Shown here: positions 16,282 through 24,729 of the stretch, piece after piece
Layout of the letters: the number at the start of each line of letters is the position of its first letter
Position numbering within the stretch: position 1 is the first letter of the stretch
Assembly: GCF_901472495.1 (NCBI RefSeq)
Contig: NZ_LR590469.1
Span: 1,488,001 to 1,552,000, forward strand
Direction of reading: 5' to 3'
DNA from: Yersinia enterocolitica subsp. enterocolitica
GTDB taxonomy: Bacteria > Pseudomonadota > Gammaproteobacteria > Enterobacterales > Enterobacteriaceae
Length of the DNA stretch: 64,000 nt
The notes under the pieces: generated by a model
Seen by the model: the letters and a program-made list of their open reading frames with translations, nothing else
Told to the model about the DNA's origin: nothing
Database searches by the model: none
Translations under genes and position numbers: made by a program

Positions 16282-16917
16282 CTATATTGTTTCATATTGC
16301 GCGACATCAGCCGGCTGAATGTGCATTTCAAACCATTCAATTAGCTCGCTACGCATCATTAGCGGCAACACCGCACAATGGTGGCCACTTATCGCGCCAG
16401 CCAGAGCCAATAATACATTGACGCCTAATGTGCGCCGTAACGTACGTAACTTCAGATAACAACGCTTAGCCCCCTCAAGCTTCAGCTCTGCCGCACTCTG
16501 AATACCGACTTTCCATAGTAGCCGTTCGAGGCTGGCACTAAGATTGGGTAAATCCTTCAAACGAACCGGGGGATTTTTTTTACTTAAAACTTCGGATTTA
16601 GCCCCTTGATATGACTGTTTTGCAAAGTGGCGCAATGCAAGATCATCGTCCCACAATGCCGAGTCAACCCAATAATAACGCAGTGAAACAGGAAGACCGC
16701 GTTTAGCATAAACAAGATTAACCATCCCTCTGGTGCGGAATAAATTTTCAACCAAATCATTAGCACGTAGATACAACTCCCCTTCCGAAACTACGGCAAA
16801 CATAATGTTATTGGCTAACAGGCCATAACCACCAAATTGTGAGCGGACTGTGATTTGGCCCAAAAAATCAAAACGACACCGAGCCTGCATTATCTTGTTT
16901 TCTGATACTTTTTTCAT
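16282..16917 (-). CDS. sxy: Sxy/TfoX regulator of CRP-S promoters
   Basis: A co-activator that with CRP turns on competence-type (CRP-S) promoters. The ATG at 16917 follows a strong taaaggag and gives 211 residues, near the E. coli 209; an upstream frame would add ten. The N-terminal TfoX_N domain includes LGQITVRSQFGGYGLLANNIMFAVV, and the C-terminal TfoX_C domain includes LKDLPNLSASLERLLWKVGI, a helix-hairpin-helix-like region. It is divergent from sulA. Confidence 0.95.
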   Translation of the reverse strand: MKKVSENKIMQARCRFDFLGQITVRSQFGGYGLLANNIMFAVVSEGELYLRANDLVENLFRTRGMVNLVYAKRGLPVSLRYYWVDSALWDDDLALRHFAKQSYQGAKSEVLSKKNPPVRLKDLPNLSASLERLLWKVGIQSAAELKLEGAKRCYLKLRTLRRTLGVNVLLALAGAISGHHCAVLPLMMRSELIEWFEMHIQPADVAQYETI

Positions 16918-17106
16918 CACTACTCCTTTAGTAAAAATCCTATCCAACGTCCCTTTTTAGTTGCAATAAGTGTAAGAGGAACAGCTAATTAGAAAATACG
17001 CAATATGGATAACTGAGCCAAACACAAAATCAACTTTTGCGTATTTACATCGCAATAATGCGAAGCGTCTTGTAAAAATTTAGTTGATCTTCGAACAAAC
17101 AGTGAC

Positions 17107-17126
17107 TACTGTATATACATACAGGA
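17107..17126. promoter_or_regulatory. LexA (SOS) box of sulA
   Basis: tactgtatatacatacagga contains the perfect CTGT-N8-ACAG LexA core (17109-17124). It stands 23 bases before the sulA start, the expected place for SOS repression. Confidence 0.95.
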
Positions 17127-17146
17127 CACCACAGGCGAGGTTCATC

Positions 17147-17653
17147 ATGCGTACTCAATCACTAAAACCTTATAATGCTAATTATCATTCTCTTATTACC
17201 CGTGACGCACAGGAAAGAGTTGATGCACCAACCGATAGTGGCCTTATCAGTGAACTTGTGTACAGTGAAAATCAGCCTGCGGTAGCACAATTACTGCTTC
17301 CTTTATTACAACAGCTCGGTAAACAGTCCCGGTGGCTCTTGTGGCTGACCCCACAACAGAAATTGAGTCGTTTGTGGTTACAGCAATCAGGTTTACCAAT
17401 GAGTAAAGTCGTTCAGGCGAGGCAGATCAATCCATTATCCACTGTTGATGCCATGGAAAAGGCGTTGTTGACGGGAAATTACAGTGTTGTTCTTGGATGG
17501 CTACCCGAATTGTCAGAAAATGACCGCATTAGATTGCGTATGGCAGCAAAGTTAGGGAATGCTTATGGGTTTGTTATGCGTCCTCTGAATGAGACAAAAC
17601 TCGATCAAGGACAGTGCGCAACGTTAAAAATTCATTCTTCTTTGTATCATTAA
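17147..17653 (+). CDS. sulA: SOS cell-division inhibitor SulA
   Basis: Blocks FtsZ polymerisation during the SOS response and is removed by Lon. The ATG at 17147, following a gcgagg site, gives 168 residues (E. coli 169). Family segments are visible: GLISELVYSE, then QPAVAQLLLPLLQQLGKQSR, WLLWLTPQQKLSR and LPMSKVVQ. The C-terminus SSLYH carries the final aromatic-His motif used for Lon recognition. A LexA box lies just upstream and ompA follows in the same direction. Confidence 0.97.
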   Translation: MRTQSLKPYNANYHSLITRDAQERVDAPTDSGLISELVYSENQPAVAQLLLPLLQQLGKQSRWLLWLTPQQKLSRLWLQQSGLPMSKVVQARQINPLSTVDAMEKALLTGNYSVVLGWLPELSENDRIRLRMAAKLGNAYGFVMRPLNETKLDQGQCATLKIHSSLYH

Positions 17654-18010
17654 GTAAATTTAGGATTTATCCCATGAATTATTACAATATTTAGGGCTTA
17701 CTCCTGCAAAATCAGCATAAAGCGAGTCAGAATGCGGCTTGCGGCGGAAAATAAGGTCTAGGAAATACTACATTTCACTGCTAAATCGTTAAAGATTATG
17801 CACTATTTCGCTTTTTTTTCAGCCGGTTTATCACATCACACTTGTAACTTTCTCACCACGTTGTAGACTTTACATCGCCAAGGTTGCTCTAAAACGCCAA
17901 ATTATACTGGCAGCGTGATTAACGGGAGCGTTAAAACCTTGACGAAGAATTTTAACCAAGGGCTTAGCTTTTAAAGCTCATTGCCTATTTGGATGATAAC
18001 GAGGCGTAAA
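17654..18010 (+). promoter_or_regulatory. ompA promoter and leader region
   Basis: 357 bases without an open frame between sulA and ompA. The last ~130 bases should be the stable 5' untranslated region known for ompA, a target of small RNAs such as MicA in relatives. A gagg ribosome-binding site is visible at 18001-18004. I could not fix the promoter hexamers with confidence. Confidence 0.5.
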
Positions 18011-19084
18011 ATGAAAAAGACAGCTATCGCATTAGCAGTGGCACTGGCTGGTTTCGCTACAGTAGCGCAAGCCGCACCGAAAGATAACACCTGGTACACC
18101 GGTGGTAAACTGGGCTGGTCTCAGTATCAAAATACTGGCACTGGCGGTATCTATGGCGACCAAGGCAATGACGGTCCAACTCATAAAGACCAATTAGGTG
18201 CTGGTGCGTTCTTGGGTTACCAAGCAAACCAATACCTGGGCTTTGAAATGGGATACGACTGGCTTGGCCGTATGCCTTACAAAGGCGACGTTCGTAACGG
18301 CGACTTTAAAGCACAAGGCGTTCAACTGGCTGCAAAACTGAGCTACCCAATTGCTCAGGATTTGGACCTGTACACCCGTTTAGGTGGTATGGTTTGGCGT
18401 GCAGACTCAAGCGCGTTTGACGCAGCTACTGGCGACCGTCAAAACAACCATGATACCGGTGTTTCTCCACTGGTAGCACTGGGTGCTGAATACGCATGGA
18501 CCAAAAACTGGGCAACCCGTATGGAATACCAATGGGTTAGCAACATCGGTGATAAAGCTACCGTTGGTGCTCGTCCAGACAACGGCATGCTAAGCGTAGG
18601 TGTTTCTTACCGTTTCGGTCAGGAAGATGCAGTAGCTCCAATTGCTCCGGCTCCAGCTCCAGCTCCAGTTGTTGATACCAAGCGTTTCACACTGAAATCT
18701 GACGTGCTGTTTGCTTTCAACAAATCAACGTTGAAACCAGAAGGCCAGCAAGCTCTGGACCAACTGTATGCACAACTGAGCTCTATCGATCCTAAAGATG
18801 GTTCTGTAGTGGTTCTGGGCTTCGCTGACCGTATCGGCCAACCAGCTCCTAACTTAGCTCTGTCTCAGCGTCGTGCTGACAGCGTGCGTGATTACCTGGT
18901 TTCTAAAGGTATCCCTGCTGACAAAATCACCGCTCGCGGTGAAGGCCAAGCTAACCCAGTTACAGGCAACACCTGTGACAACGTGAAACCACGTGCTGCT
19001 CTGATTGAGTGCCTGGCACCAGATCGTCGCGTAGAGATCGAAGTTAAAGGCTACAAAGAAGTTGTAACTCAGCCACAGGCTTAA
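18011..19084 (+). CDS. ompA: Outer-membrane protein OmpA
   Basis: An abundant outer-membrane barrel that also anchors peptidoglycan. 357 residues from the ATG at 18011. Signal peptide MKKTAIALAVALAGFATVAQ, cleaved after AQA. The eight-stranded barrel covers about residues 22-195, ending in VSYRF. A Pro-Ala hinge (APAPAPAPV) follows, then the OmpA_C domain with FNKSTLKPEGQQALDQL and SQRRADSVRDYLVSKGI, holding the Asp and Arg for diaminopimelate binding. A terminator follows. Confidence 0.98.
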   Translation: MKKTAIALAVALAGFATVAQAAPKDNTWYTGGKLGWSQYQNTGTGGIYGDQGNDGPTHKDQLGAGAFLGYQANQYLGFEMGYDWLGRMPYKGDVRNGDFKAQGVQLAAKLSYPIAQDLDLYTRLGGMVWRADSSAFDAATGDRQNNHDTGVSPLVALGAEYAWTKNWATRMEYQWVSNIGDKATVGARPDNGMLSVGVSYRFGQEDAVAPIAPAPAPAPVVDTKRFTLKSDVLFAFNKSTLKPEGQQALDQLYAQLSSIDPKDGSVVVLGFADRIGQPAPNLALSQRRADSVRDYLVSKGIPADKITARGEGQANPVTGNTCDNVKPRAALIECLAPDRRVEIEVKGYKEVVTQPQA

Positions 19085-19098
19085 GTTTACTGCTTCCG

Positions 19099-19130
19099 TA
19101 AAAAACCCCGCATTGCGGGGTTTTTTTTAT
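19099..19130 (+). terminator. ompA terminator
   Basis: Stem aaccccgc / gcggggtt with a four-base loop and eight T residues, 17 bases after the ompA stop codon. Confidence 0.95.
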
Positions 19131-19215
19131 CGTGAAATTAAGAAAATCGAATCAAATCACATTTTCTTAATTTCACTATTTCTGCCGTGTTGATATTGAT
19201 TCATATCCGTGCGGT

Positions 19216-19671
19216 TCAAACATCTTTACCAAGAATATCTTGCAAGTCCTGCTTCAACGACGACATCTGATTCTGATACTTCTCTTTACGTTCCGCATCT
19301 TCAATTAACTGAACAACTGTCTCTGACAGTGTATTACCTCGACGCCTTGCCAAGGCGGCTAAACGCTGCCACACCAGAAACTCCAGATCGATTGATTTCT
19401 TGCGAGTATGTTGATGTTCCGCATTAAAATGGCGCTTACGTCTGGCGCGGATAGTCTGCTTCATCCGGGTAGCGAGCTGCATATTCATATGCGTATCAAT
19501 CCACTCCAACACCTTCACGGGTTCACTTTCCAACTTCATCAGTTGCTCAACAGCATCCTGAGCCGCACTGTTTTCTATATGACGAGTAATGGCTTCACCT
19601 TCACGGTGTTTTTTAACCAAATACGCCCATTTCCAACCGCTTTCCAGATTTTCCAGTTGCTGATATTTCAT
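19216..19671 (-). CDS. matP: Macrodomain Ter organiser MatP
   Basis: Binds matS sites and condenses the terminus macrodomain, linking it to the divisome through ZapB. The ATG at 19671 gives 151 residues (E. coli 150). Key stretches are MKYQQLENLESGWKWAYLVKK, the basic RMKQTIRARRKRHFNAEHQ segment and the ribbon-helix-helix part RKKSIDLEFLVWQRLAALA with RGNTLSETVVQLIEDAE. It converges with ompA and diverges from the Lon-like protease gene. Confidence 0.97.
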   Translation of the reverse strand: MKYQQLENLESGWKWAYLVKKHREGEAITRHIENSAAQDAVEQLMKLESEPVKVLEWIDTHMNMQLATRMKQTIRARRKRHFNAEHQHTRKKSIDLEFLVWQRLAALARRRGNTLSETVVQLIEDAERKEKYQNQMSSLKQDLQDILGKDV

Positions 19672-19860
19672 CGTGAGCTCTTTAGTGACCGTGTAACTTA
19701 AGTTAAGCATAACAGTTTTACGCAGAATTTCACCCTACTAAAAGTGCATGCTTAGTTTGTTTTTTGTACGGAATACTGTCGATATCTTACTCCTTGCCCC
19801 CAACTGCTACTCTACGTATATGAAGTCTGGTTTATTCTTGTATAATCGCCCTTTCCCTTT

Positions 19861-21633
19861 TTGACGATTGCATCTATCACTTTGACCAATAACAGACTTG
19901 AATGGCAGTCACTGCTGCCGAACACAACGCCATATGAAGCGTTATTTGCTACTGCCTCCCAGTTGGAGCCTGTTTCTTTCGCGGCGATTCAACCCCGGCT
20001 TGAAAATGGAATGACACTATTTTGTCATCCACAATCACTGCCGCGTTTTATGTTGATCAAAGCACAGGAAAGTACTGAGTATCTGGCACTGATCGCTCAA
20101 GCTGTTAAAGAGCTACAGCCTGAGGCCTCAGCCTTGTTTGGTGGAGACTACCTTGTGCATGGGCACCAGGTCAGCTGGCAACCTGCTCAACGCGGTGATG
20201 AGCCATTTGCGGCGATGTCGCGCTGCCTCTATCAGGAATGGGTAGAACCAGAACAGCTGTTTGGCTGTGTCAGATGGCATAAAGATCAAATAACTCTCCA
20301 GCCAGGCTTGGTTCATCAAGCTAATGGCGGTGTATTGATCCTGTCGGTACGATCATTACAGGCTCAGCCATTGATGTGGCTACGCCTGAAGCAGATGATA
20401 GTTCAGCAACGCTTCGACTGGTTGTCACCTGACGAGACTCGTCCTCTACCGGTACATATTCCCTCAATGCCACTGGATCTGCGTTTGATTCTGATCGGCG
20501 ATCGTCTTGGCTTGGGTGATTTCCATGATATGGAGCCTGAGCTTGGCGAATTGGCTATTTACGGTGAATTTGAAGTTGAACTGCCGCTAGTCGATATTGA
20601 TGGCATGACGTTGTGGTGCGGCTATATCAATGCGCTGTTGCAGCAAAAGCAGTTGCCTTCGTTATCCGCCGATGCCTGGCCGGTGCTATTCCGTCAGGCG
20701 GTGCGTTACAGCGGCGACCAAGGGAGCCTGCCATTATGCCCGCAATGGCTCACTCGCCAGTTAGCTGAAGCTGCACTCTATGCCGAAGAGGACTCGATTA
20801 CCGCCAATGCGCTTGAAGTCGCACTAAATGCCCGCGACTGGCGTAATAGCTATCTTGCTGAACGGATGCAAGATGAAATTGAGTTAGGACAAATTCTGGT
20901 TGAGACCGAAGGCCAGGTTGTCGGCCAAATTAATGGCCTGTCGGTATTGGAATATCCGGGGCACCCTTATGCTTTCGGTGAACCCGCACGTATCAGCTGC
21001 GTTGTTCATTTAGGCGATGGCGAATTTGTTGACGTAGAGCGTAAAGCTGAATTAGGCGGTAACATTCATGCTAAAGGCATGATGATTATGCAAGCGTTCC
21101 TGATTTCAGAACTGGAACTTGATCAGCCACTGCCTTTCTCGGCCTCCATTGTTTTTGAGCAATCCTATGGAGAGGTTGATGGCGACAGTGCATCGCTGGC
21201 AGAGCTTTGCGCACTGGTCAGTGCCCTATCGCAACAGCCTATCAATCAACAAATCGCCGTGACAGGTTCAGTTGACCAATTTGGCAACGTGCAACCTATT
21301 GGTGGTGTGAATGAAAAGATTGAAGGCTTCTTCGAAGCTTGCCAACGTCGTGGGCTTACAGGCAGTCAGGGCGTTATTTTACCGGCCACTAATGTCCGTC
21401 ATTTATGCTTGAATCAAGCGGTGATTGAGGCGGTACAGCAAGGTCAGTTCCATTTGTGGGCTGTAGATACAGTCGCTGAAGCATTACCTTTGCTTACGGG
21501 TATGGCTTATGCTGATGAGCAACAACCTAGCTTATTAGGTATAATTCAAGAGCGAATCTCACAAGTAAATCCGCAGGACAGACGCCGTTGGCCTTGGCCA
21601 TTACGCTGGCTCAACTGGTTCAACCAGGGCTGA
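19861..21633 (+). CDS. ycbZ: Lon-like protease YcbZ
   Basis: A predicted ATP-independent-looking relative of Lon: 590 residues, with a degenerate N-terminal ATPase-type region and a C-terminal Lon protease domain. The Ser-Lys dyad is intact: DGDSAS (Ser443) and GGVNEKIEG (Lys486). The start is TTG at 19861, giving MTIASITLTNNRLEW, which aligns with the E. coli start; no nearby ATG fits. Its end is followed at once by the fabA promoter/operator. The biological target is unknown. Confidence 0.93.
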   Translation: MTIASITLTNNRLEWQSLLPNTTPYEALFATASQLEPVSFAAIQPRLENGMTLFCHPQSLPRFMLIKAQESTEYLALIAQAVKELQPEASALFGGDYLVHGHQVSWQPAQRGDEPFAAMSRCLYQEWVEPEQLFGCVRWHKDQITLQPGLVHQANGGVLILSVRSLQAQPLMWLRLKQMIVQQRFDWLSPDETRPLPVHIPSMPLDLRLILIGDRLGLGDFHDMEPELGELAIYGEFEVELPLVDIDGMTLWCGYINALLQQKQLPSLSADAWPVLFRQAVRYSGDQGSLPLCPQWLTRQLAEAALYAEEDSITANALEVALNARDWRNSYLAERMQDEIELGQILVETEGQVVGQINGLSVLEYPGHPYAFGEPARISCVVHLGDGEFVDVERKAELGGNIHAKGMMIMQAFLISELELDQPLPFSASIVFEQSYGEVDGDSASLAELCALVSALSQQPINQQIAVTGSVDQFGNVQPIGGVNEKIEGFFEACQRRGLTGSQGVILPATNVRHLCLNQAVIEAVQQGQFHLWAVDTVAEALPLLTGMAYADEQQPSLLGIIQERISQVNPQDRRRWPWPLRWLNWFNQG

Positions 21634-21645
21634 TCGGACTTGCTC

Positions 21646-21663
21646 AGCGTACAGCTGTACGCT
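21646..21663. promoter_or_regulatory. FabR/FadR-type operator of fabA
   Basis: agcgtacagctgtacgct is a perfect 18-bp palindrome that closely matches the FabR operator recalled from E. coli fabA and fabB (AGCGTACA...). It lies 39 bases before the fabA start codon, 12 bases after the ycbZ stop. Confidence 0.85.
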
Positions 21664-21701
21664 ATTCTGCGCACTTCATCAAAATAAGGCTTACTGAGAA
21701 C

Positions 21702-22220
21702 ATGGTAGATAAACGCGAATCCTATACAAAAGAAGACCTTGAAGCATCAGGCCGTGGCGAACTGTTTGGCGCTGGCGGGCCACCATTGCCAGCAGGCAAT
21801 ATGTTAATGATGGACCGTGTCGTTAAAATGACAGAAGACGGCGGTACCTATGGCAAAGGTTATGTGGAAGCGGAACTGGATATAAATCCGGATCTATGGT
21901 TCTTCGGTTGCCACTTTATCGGCGACCCGGTAATGCCTGGCTGCCTGGGCCTTGATGCCATGTGGCAGTTAGTTGGTTTCTATCTTGGCTGGTTGGGTGG
22001 CGAAGGCAAAGGCCGCGCACTCGGCGTCGGTGAAGTTAAATTCACCGGGCAAGTCCTGCCAGATGCCAAAAAAGTAACATACCGTATTAATTTTAAACGC
22101 ATTATTATGCGTAAATTGATTATGGGTGTGGCTGACGGTGAAGTGCTGGTAGATGGCAAAGTGATTTATACCGCCACCGATTTAAAAGTAGGCCTGTTTA
22201 AAGACACCAACGCCTTCTAA
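21702..22220 (+). CDS. fabA: 3-hydroxydecanoyl-ACP dehydratase/isomerase FabA
   Basis: Introduces the cis double bond in anaerobic unsaturated fatty-acid synthesis. The ATG at 21702 gives 172 residues, the E. coli length. The active-site His71 (WFFGCHFIGDPVMPG) and Asp85 (CLGLDAMWQLVG) are present. A perfect FabR-type palindrome precedes it. A second fatty-acid synthesis gene, a KAS II-like synthase with its own regulator, lies downstream. Confidence 0.98.
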   Translation: MVDKRESYTKEDLEASGRGELFGAGGPPLPAGNMLMMDRVVKMTEDGGTYGKGYVEAELDINPDLWFFGCHFIGDPVMPGCLGLDAMWQLVGFYLGWLGGEGKGRALGVGEVKFTGQVLPDAKKVTYRINFKRIIMRKLIMGVADGEVLVDGKVIYTATDLKVGLFKDTNAF

Positions 22221-22239
22221 TATTTAGACCCGTTTTCCC

Positions 22240-22266
22240 GTGCAGGGGCGGTTAACTCCCCTGCAC
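22240..22266. terminator. Hairpin downstream of fabA
   Basis: Perfect 9-bp stem (gtgcagggg / cccctgcac) with a nine-base loop, 20 bases past fabA. There is no T-run directly after it; a second short palindrome with a T-run follows at 22299-22319. Confidence 0.55.
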
Positions 22267-22270
22267 ATTA

Positions 22271-22319
22271 ACTATGATGCCAATGAACTATTACTATGAT
22301 GCCAATGGCATTTTTTTTT
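22271..22319 (+). repeat. 15-bp direct repeat and T-run downstream of fabA
   Basis: actatgatgccaatg occurs at 22271-22285 and 22293-22307, 22 bases apart. The second copy leads into atgccaatggcat (22299-22311) and nine T residues, so it may act as a weak rightward terminator, or the pair may bind a regulator on one face of the helix. Confidence 0.6.
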
Positions 22320-22323
22320 AACA

Positions 22324-22352
22324 CTAGTCACTATAATAAATGTAGCGACTAG
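22324..22352 (+). promoter_or_regulatory. Palindrome around a TATAAT, likely hxlR promoter/operator
   Basis: Arms ctagtcacta (22324-22333) and tagcgactag (22343-22352) match in 9 of 10 positions with a nine-base spacer. TATAAT at 22332-22337 lies between and over the left arm. A regulator bound here would cover the -10 element; self-regulation by the HxlR protein is the obvious guess. Confidence 0.5.
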
Positions 22353-22409
22353 ATTACATTTAGTTTTGACGCAGCTCGCTATGCCCACAAAAATCATCCG
22401 AGGAGTGGT

Positions 22410-22952
22410 ATGCAAAGAACTCGCCTGCAAGATATGCCCTGCCCGGTGGCCCGTTCTCTTGAACGGGTAGGAGAATGGTGGAGCATACTGATTATCCGTG
22501 ATGCCTTTCAAGGGCTCACGCGGTTTGATGAATTTCAGCAAAGTTTGCAGCTTTCTCCCACCATCCTTACCCGCCGCCTCAAATATTTAGTGGAAAGCGG
22601 TATCCTGGAGAAACAGCTCTATCATGCTCGCCCCGCCCGCTATGAATACTTATTGACGGAGCGCGGCAATGATTTCTTCCCAGTGATTGCAGCCCTGTTT
22701 CACTGGGGTAATCAGCATTTTGCGCCAGACGGCCCCGCAGTCATACTCACCGATCGCCGTACCGGTACTCCGGTCGAACCAATTTTGCTGAACAATACCA
22801 CTCAGCAACCTATTCGCGCAGAGGATGTCACTATCGCGGCAGGCTCGGTCAGGAGCGATATAATTAATAAACGGTTGGCATTGATGCATGAGAAAAATGT
22901 AGCCAATGTCAGGTATTCCCCCCATTCAATTGAGTCTTCAAAGGAAAAATAA
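22410..22952 (+). CDS. HxlR-family transcriptional regulator
   Basis: A 180-residue MarR-like winged-helix regulator. The HxlR domain fills residues ~8-105: the PCPVARSLERVGEWWSILII start, the recognition region RFDEFQQSLQLSPTILTRRL, and the wing HARPARYEYLLTERG. The Cys in DMPCPVA is at the position where many HxlR proteins sense oxidants or electrophiles. About 75 further residues of unclear function follow. Its stop overlaps the next gene's ATG by one base (TAATG), so it is translationally coupled to a KAS II-like synthase. Confidence 0.9.
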   Translation: MQRTRLQDMPCPVARSLERVGEWWSILIIRDAFQGLTRFDEFQQSLQLSPTILTRRLKYLVESGILEKQLYHARPARYEYLLTERGNDFFPVIAALFHWGNQHFAPDGPAVILTDRRTGTPVEPILLNNTTQQPIRAEDVTIAAGSVRSDIINKRLALMHEKNVANVRYSPHSIESSKEK

Positions 22953-24226
22953 TGAACATGCGCCGTGTAGTAATTACAGGAATGGGTGTGGTTTCCCCAT
23001 TAGGCTGCGGTATCGATATGGTGTGGCAACGCCTGCTAGCAGGGCAATCGGGTATCCGTGTTCTGCCAGATGAAATTGTCGGTGATTTGTCGGCAAAAAT
23101 TGGGGGACAAGTGCCAACACTCGCAGCAGATCCAGAAGCAGGCTTCGATCCAGATAAAGCTGTTGCGCCAAAAGATCAAAAGAAAATGGATCGCTTTATT
23201 GAATTTGCCATGGCCGCTGCAGATGAAGCCATTGCCCATGCTGGCTGGCAAGCCGATAATGCCGAGAAACAAGAGCGCACTGCGACCATTATTGGTTCTG
23301 GTATTGGCGGTTTCCCATCGATTGCAAATGCAGTACGTACCACGGATAGCCGTGGGCCAAAACGGCTGTCACCTTTTACCGTCCCCTCATTTTTGGTGAA
23401 TCTGGCCGCAGGTCATGTTTCCATTAAACATCATTTCAAAGGGCCGATTGGTGCGCCGGTGACTGCTTGTGCGGCCGGTGTTCAAGCCATCGGCGATGCA
23501 GTTCGTCTTATCCGCAATGATGAAGCTGATGTTGCATTATGTGGCGGCGCTGAAGCTGCAATCGATAAAGTCAGCCTGGCTGGCTTTGCGGCTGCACGTG
23601 CATTATCAACCGGTTCTAATGATGCTCCTGAAAAAGCGTCTCGCCCCTTCGACAGTGCCCGTGATGGCTTTGTGATGGGTGAAGGTGCTGGCTTACTGGT
23701 GATTGAAGAACTGGAACATGCTTTGGCGCGTGGCGCAAAACCCTTAGCCGAGATTGTCGGCTACGGTACCAGTGCCGATGCATATCATATGACCTCCGGT
23801 GCCGAAGACGGTGATGGAGCATACCGTGCCATGAAGATTGCGTTACGCCAGGCAGGTATTACACCCGCACAGGTTCAGCATCTCAATGCTCATGCGACCT
23901 CAACGCCAGTAGGCGATCTCGGCGAAATTAATGCCATTAAACACTTGTTTGGCGAAGGTGATACCTTAGCAGTTACATCGACTAAGTCAGCGACTGGTCA
24001 CTTGTTGGGGGCTGCTGGCGGATTGGAAACGATTTTCACCGTGCTGGCATTGCGCGATCAAATCGTACCCGCAACATTGAATCTGGAAAACCTGGACCCA
24101 GCCGCCACCGGGCTGAAGGTGATAGCAGGTAAAGCACAGCCTCATGAAATGACTTATGCACTTTCGAATGGTTTTGGTTTTGGCGGGGTGAATGCGAGTA
24201 TCTTACTAAAACGTTGGGTTGATTAA
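22952..24226 (+). CDS. Beta-ketoacyl-ACP synthase II-like protein (FabF paralogue)
   Basis: A condensing enzyme of the KAS I/II thiolase fold, 424 residues. The Cys-His-His triad is intact: TACAAGVQ (Cys173), NAHATSTPVGD (His314) and SATGHLLGAAG (His350), with the glycine-rich end GFGFGGVNAS. It is not the housekeeping fabF, which in enterics lies next to acpP elsewhere. Compared with the usual ~412 residues it carries a slightly long insertion around 57-75. Coupled to hxlR and next to fabA, it may be an inducible, inhibitor-tolerant or specialised synthase; that is inference. Start ATG at 22952, or the ATG six bases later. Confidence 0.9.
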   Translation: MNMRRVVITGMGVVSPLGCGIDMVWQRLLAGQSGIRVLPDEIVGDLSAKIGGQVPTLAADPEAGFDPDKAVAPKDQKKMDRFIEFAMAAADEAIAHAGWQADNAEKQERTATIIGSGIGGFPSIANAVRTTDSRGPKRLSPFTVPSFLVNLAAGHVSIKHHFKGPIGAPVTACAAGVQAIGDAVRLIRNDEADVALCGGAEAAIDKVSLAGFAAARALSTGSNDAPEKASRPFDSARDGFVMGEGAGLLVIEELEHALARGAKPLAEIVGYGTSADAYHMTSGAEDGDGAYRAMKIALRQAGITPAQVQHLNAHATSTPVGDLGEINAIKHLFGEGDTLAVTSTKSATGHLLGAAGGLETIFTVLALRDQIVPATLNLENLDPAATGLKVIAGKAQPHEMTYALSNGFGFGGVNASILLKRWVD

Positions 24227-24234
24227 AGTAACCA

Positions 24235-24261
24235 ATAACCTCCGCATAAAGCGGAGGTTAT
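24235..24261. terminator. Hairpin between KAS II-like gene and rmf
   Basis: Perfect 11-bp stem (ataacctccgc / gcggaggttat) with a five-base loop between the convergent genes. Neither flank has a long T-run. Confidence 0.65.
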
Positions 24262-24284
24262 CCCTTAGTCTGACAGAGAGCCGC

Positions 24285-24452
24285 TTAAGCGGTCACAGCC
24301 CTGTCCTCCATGGCTTGTCGCCAACCTCCTAACCAATGCGATCTGGCGTCTAAAGCTTGATAGGGGCAAATTTCCCTTGAACGCCCTGAAATACCTGCTT
24401 GATAACCACGTGACAACGCTCTTTCCAAGCGATCTCTTTTCTGTCTCTTCAT
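24285..24452 (-). CDS. rmf: Ribosome modulation factor RMF
   Basis: Dimerises 70S ribosomes into 100S particles in stationary phase. The 55-residue protein starts MKRQKRDRLERALSRGYQ and contains GRSREICPYQALDARSHW and LGGWRQAMEDR, the family pattern. It is hidden by a longer frame on the same strand (24265-24558) that is not real. Its start is the ATG at 24452, with gagg just upstream. It lies between fabA and pqiABC as in E. coli, apart from the inserted hxlR operon. Confidence 0.95.
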   Translation of the reverse strand: MKRQKRDRLERALSRGYQAGISGRSREICPYQALDARSHWLGGWRQAMEDRAVTA

Positions 24453-24654
24453 GCCTCGTTTCCCTCATCTTTCGGTCTGGTGGAAAGAAAACAGTGACTA
24501 CTTTATGTTCAGTCACAGTTAAGTGATAGACCTTAGGAAACAGAAAAGCAATGCGCAAAATTCACGCCAATGTCATATTTGTGAGCTATGCCCGCTGAAT
24601 TTGCTAAGTGATTGATTTGGGGTGAATGGTTTTAACTGATTGATATACAATAAA
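24453..24654 (-). promoter_or_regulatory. rmf upstream region
   Basis: About 200 bases between rmf and the pqiC terminator. It must carry the rmf promoter and leader. The longer frame through this stretch has no family resemblance; no operator was identified. Confidence 0.4.
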
Positions 24655-24699
24655 AATCCTCTTTCACGATAAATTTATAATTATCGATGAAAGAGGATT
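24655..24699 (-). terminator. pqiABC terminator
   Basis: A long hairpin: aatcctctttca / tgaaagaggatt, extended by an inner cgataa / ttatcg stem. On the minus strand it runs into atttttattg, so it ends the pqi operon. Confidence 0.85.
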
Positions 24700-24729
24700 A
24701 GACAGATTTGGAACAAAATATGACTTAAA

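Noticed and set aside
24265..24558. 97-codon frame overlapping rmf
   Set aside because: The RMF protein in another frame of the same strand matches its family throughout.
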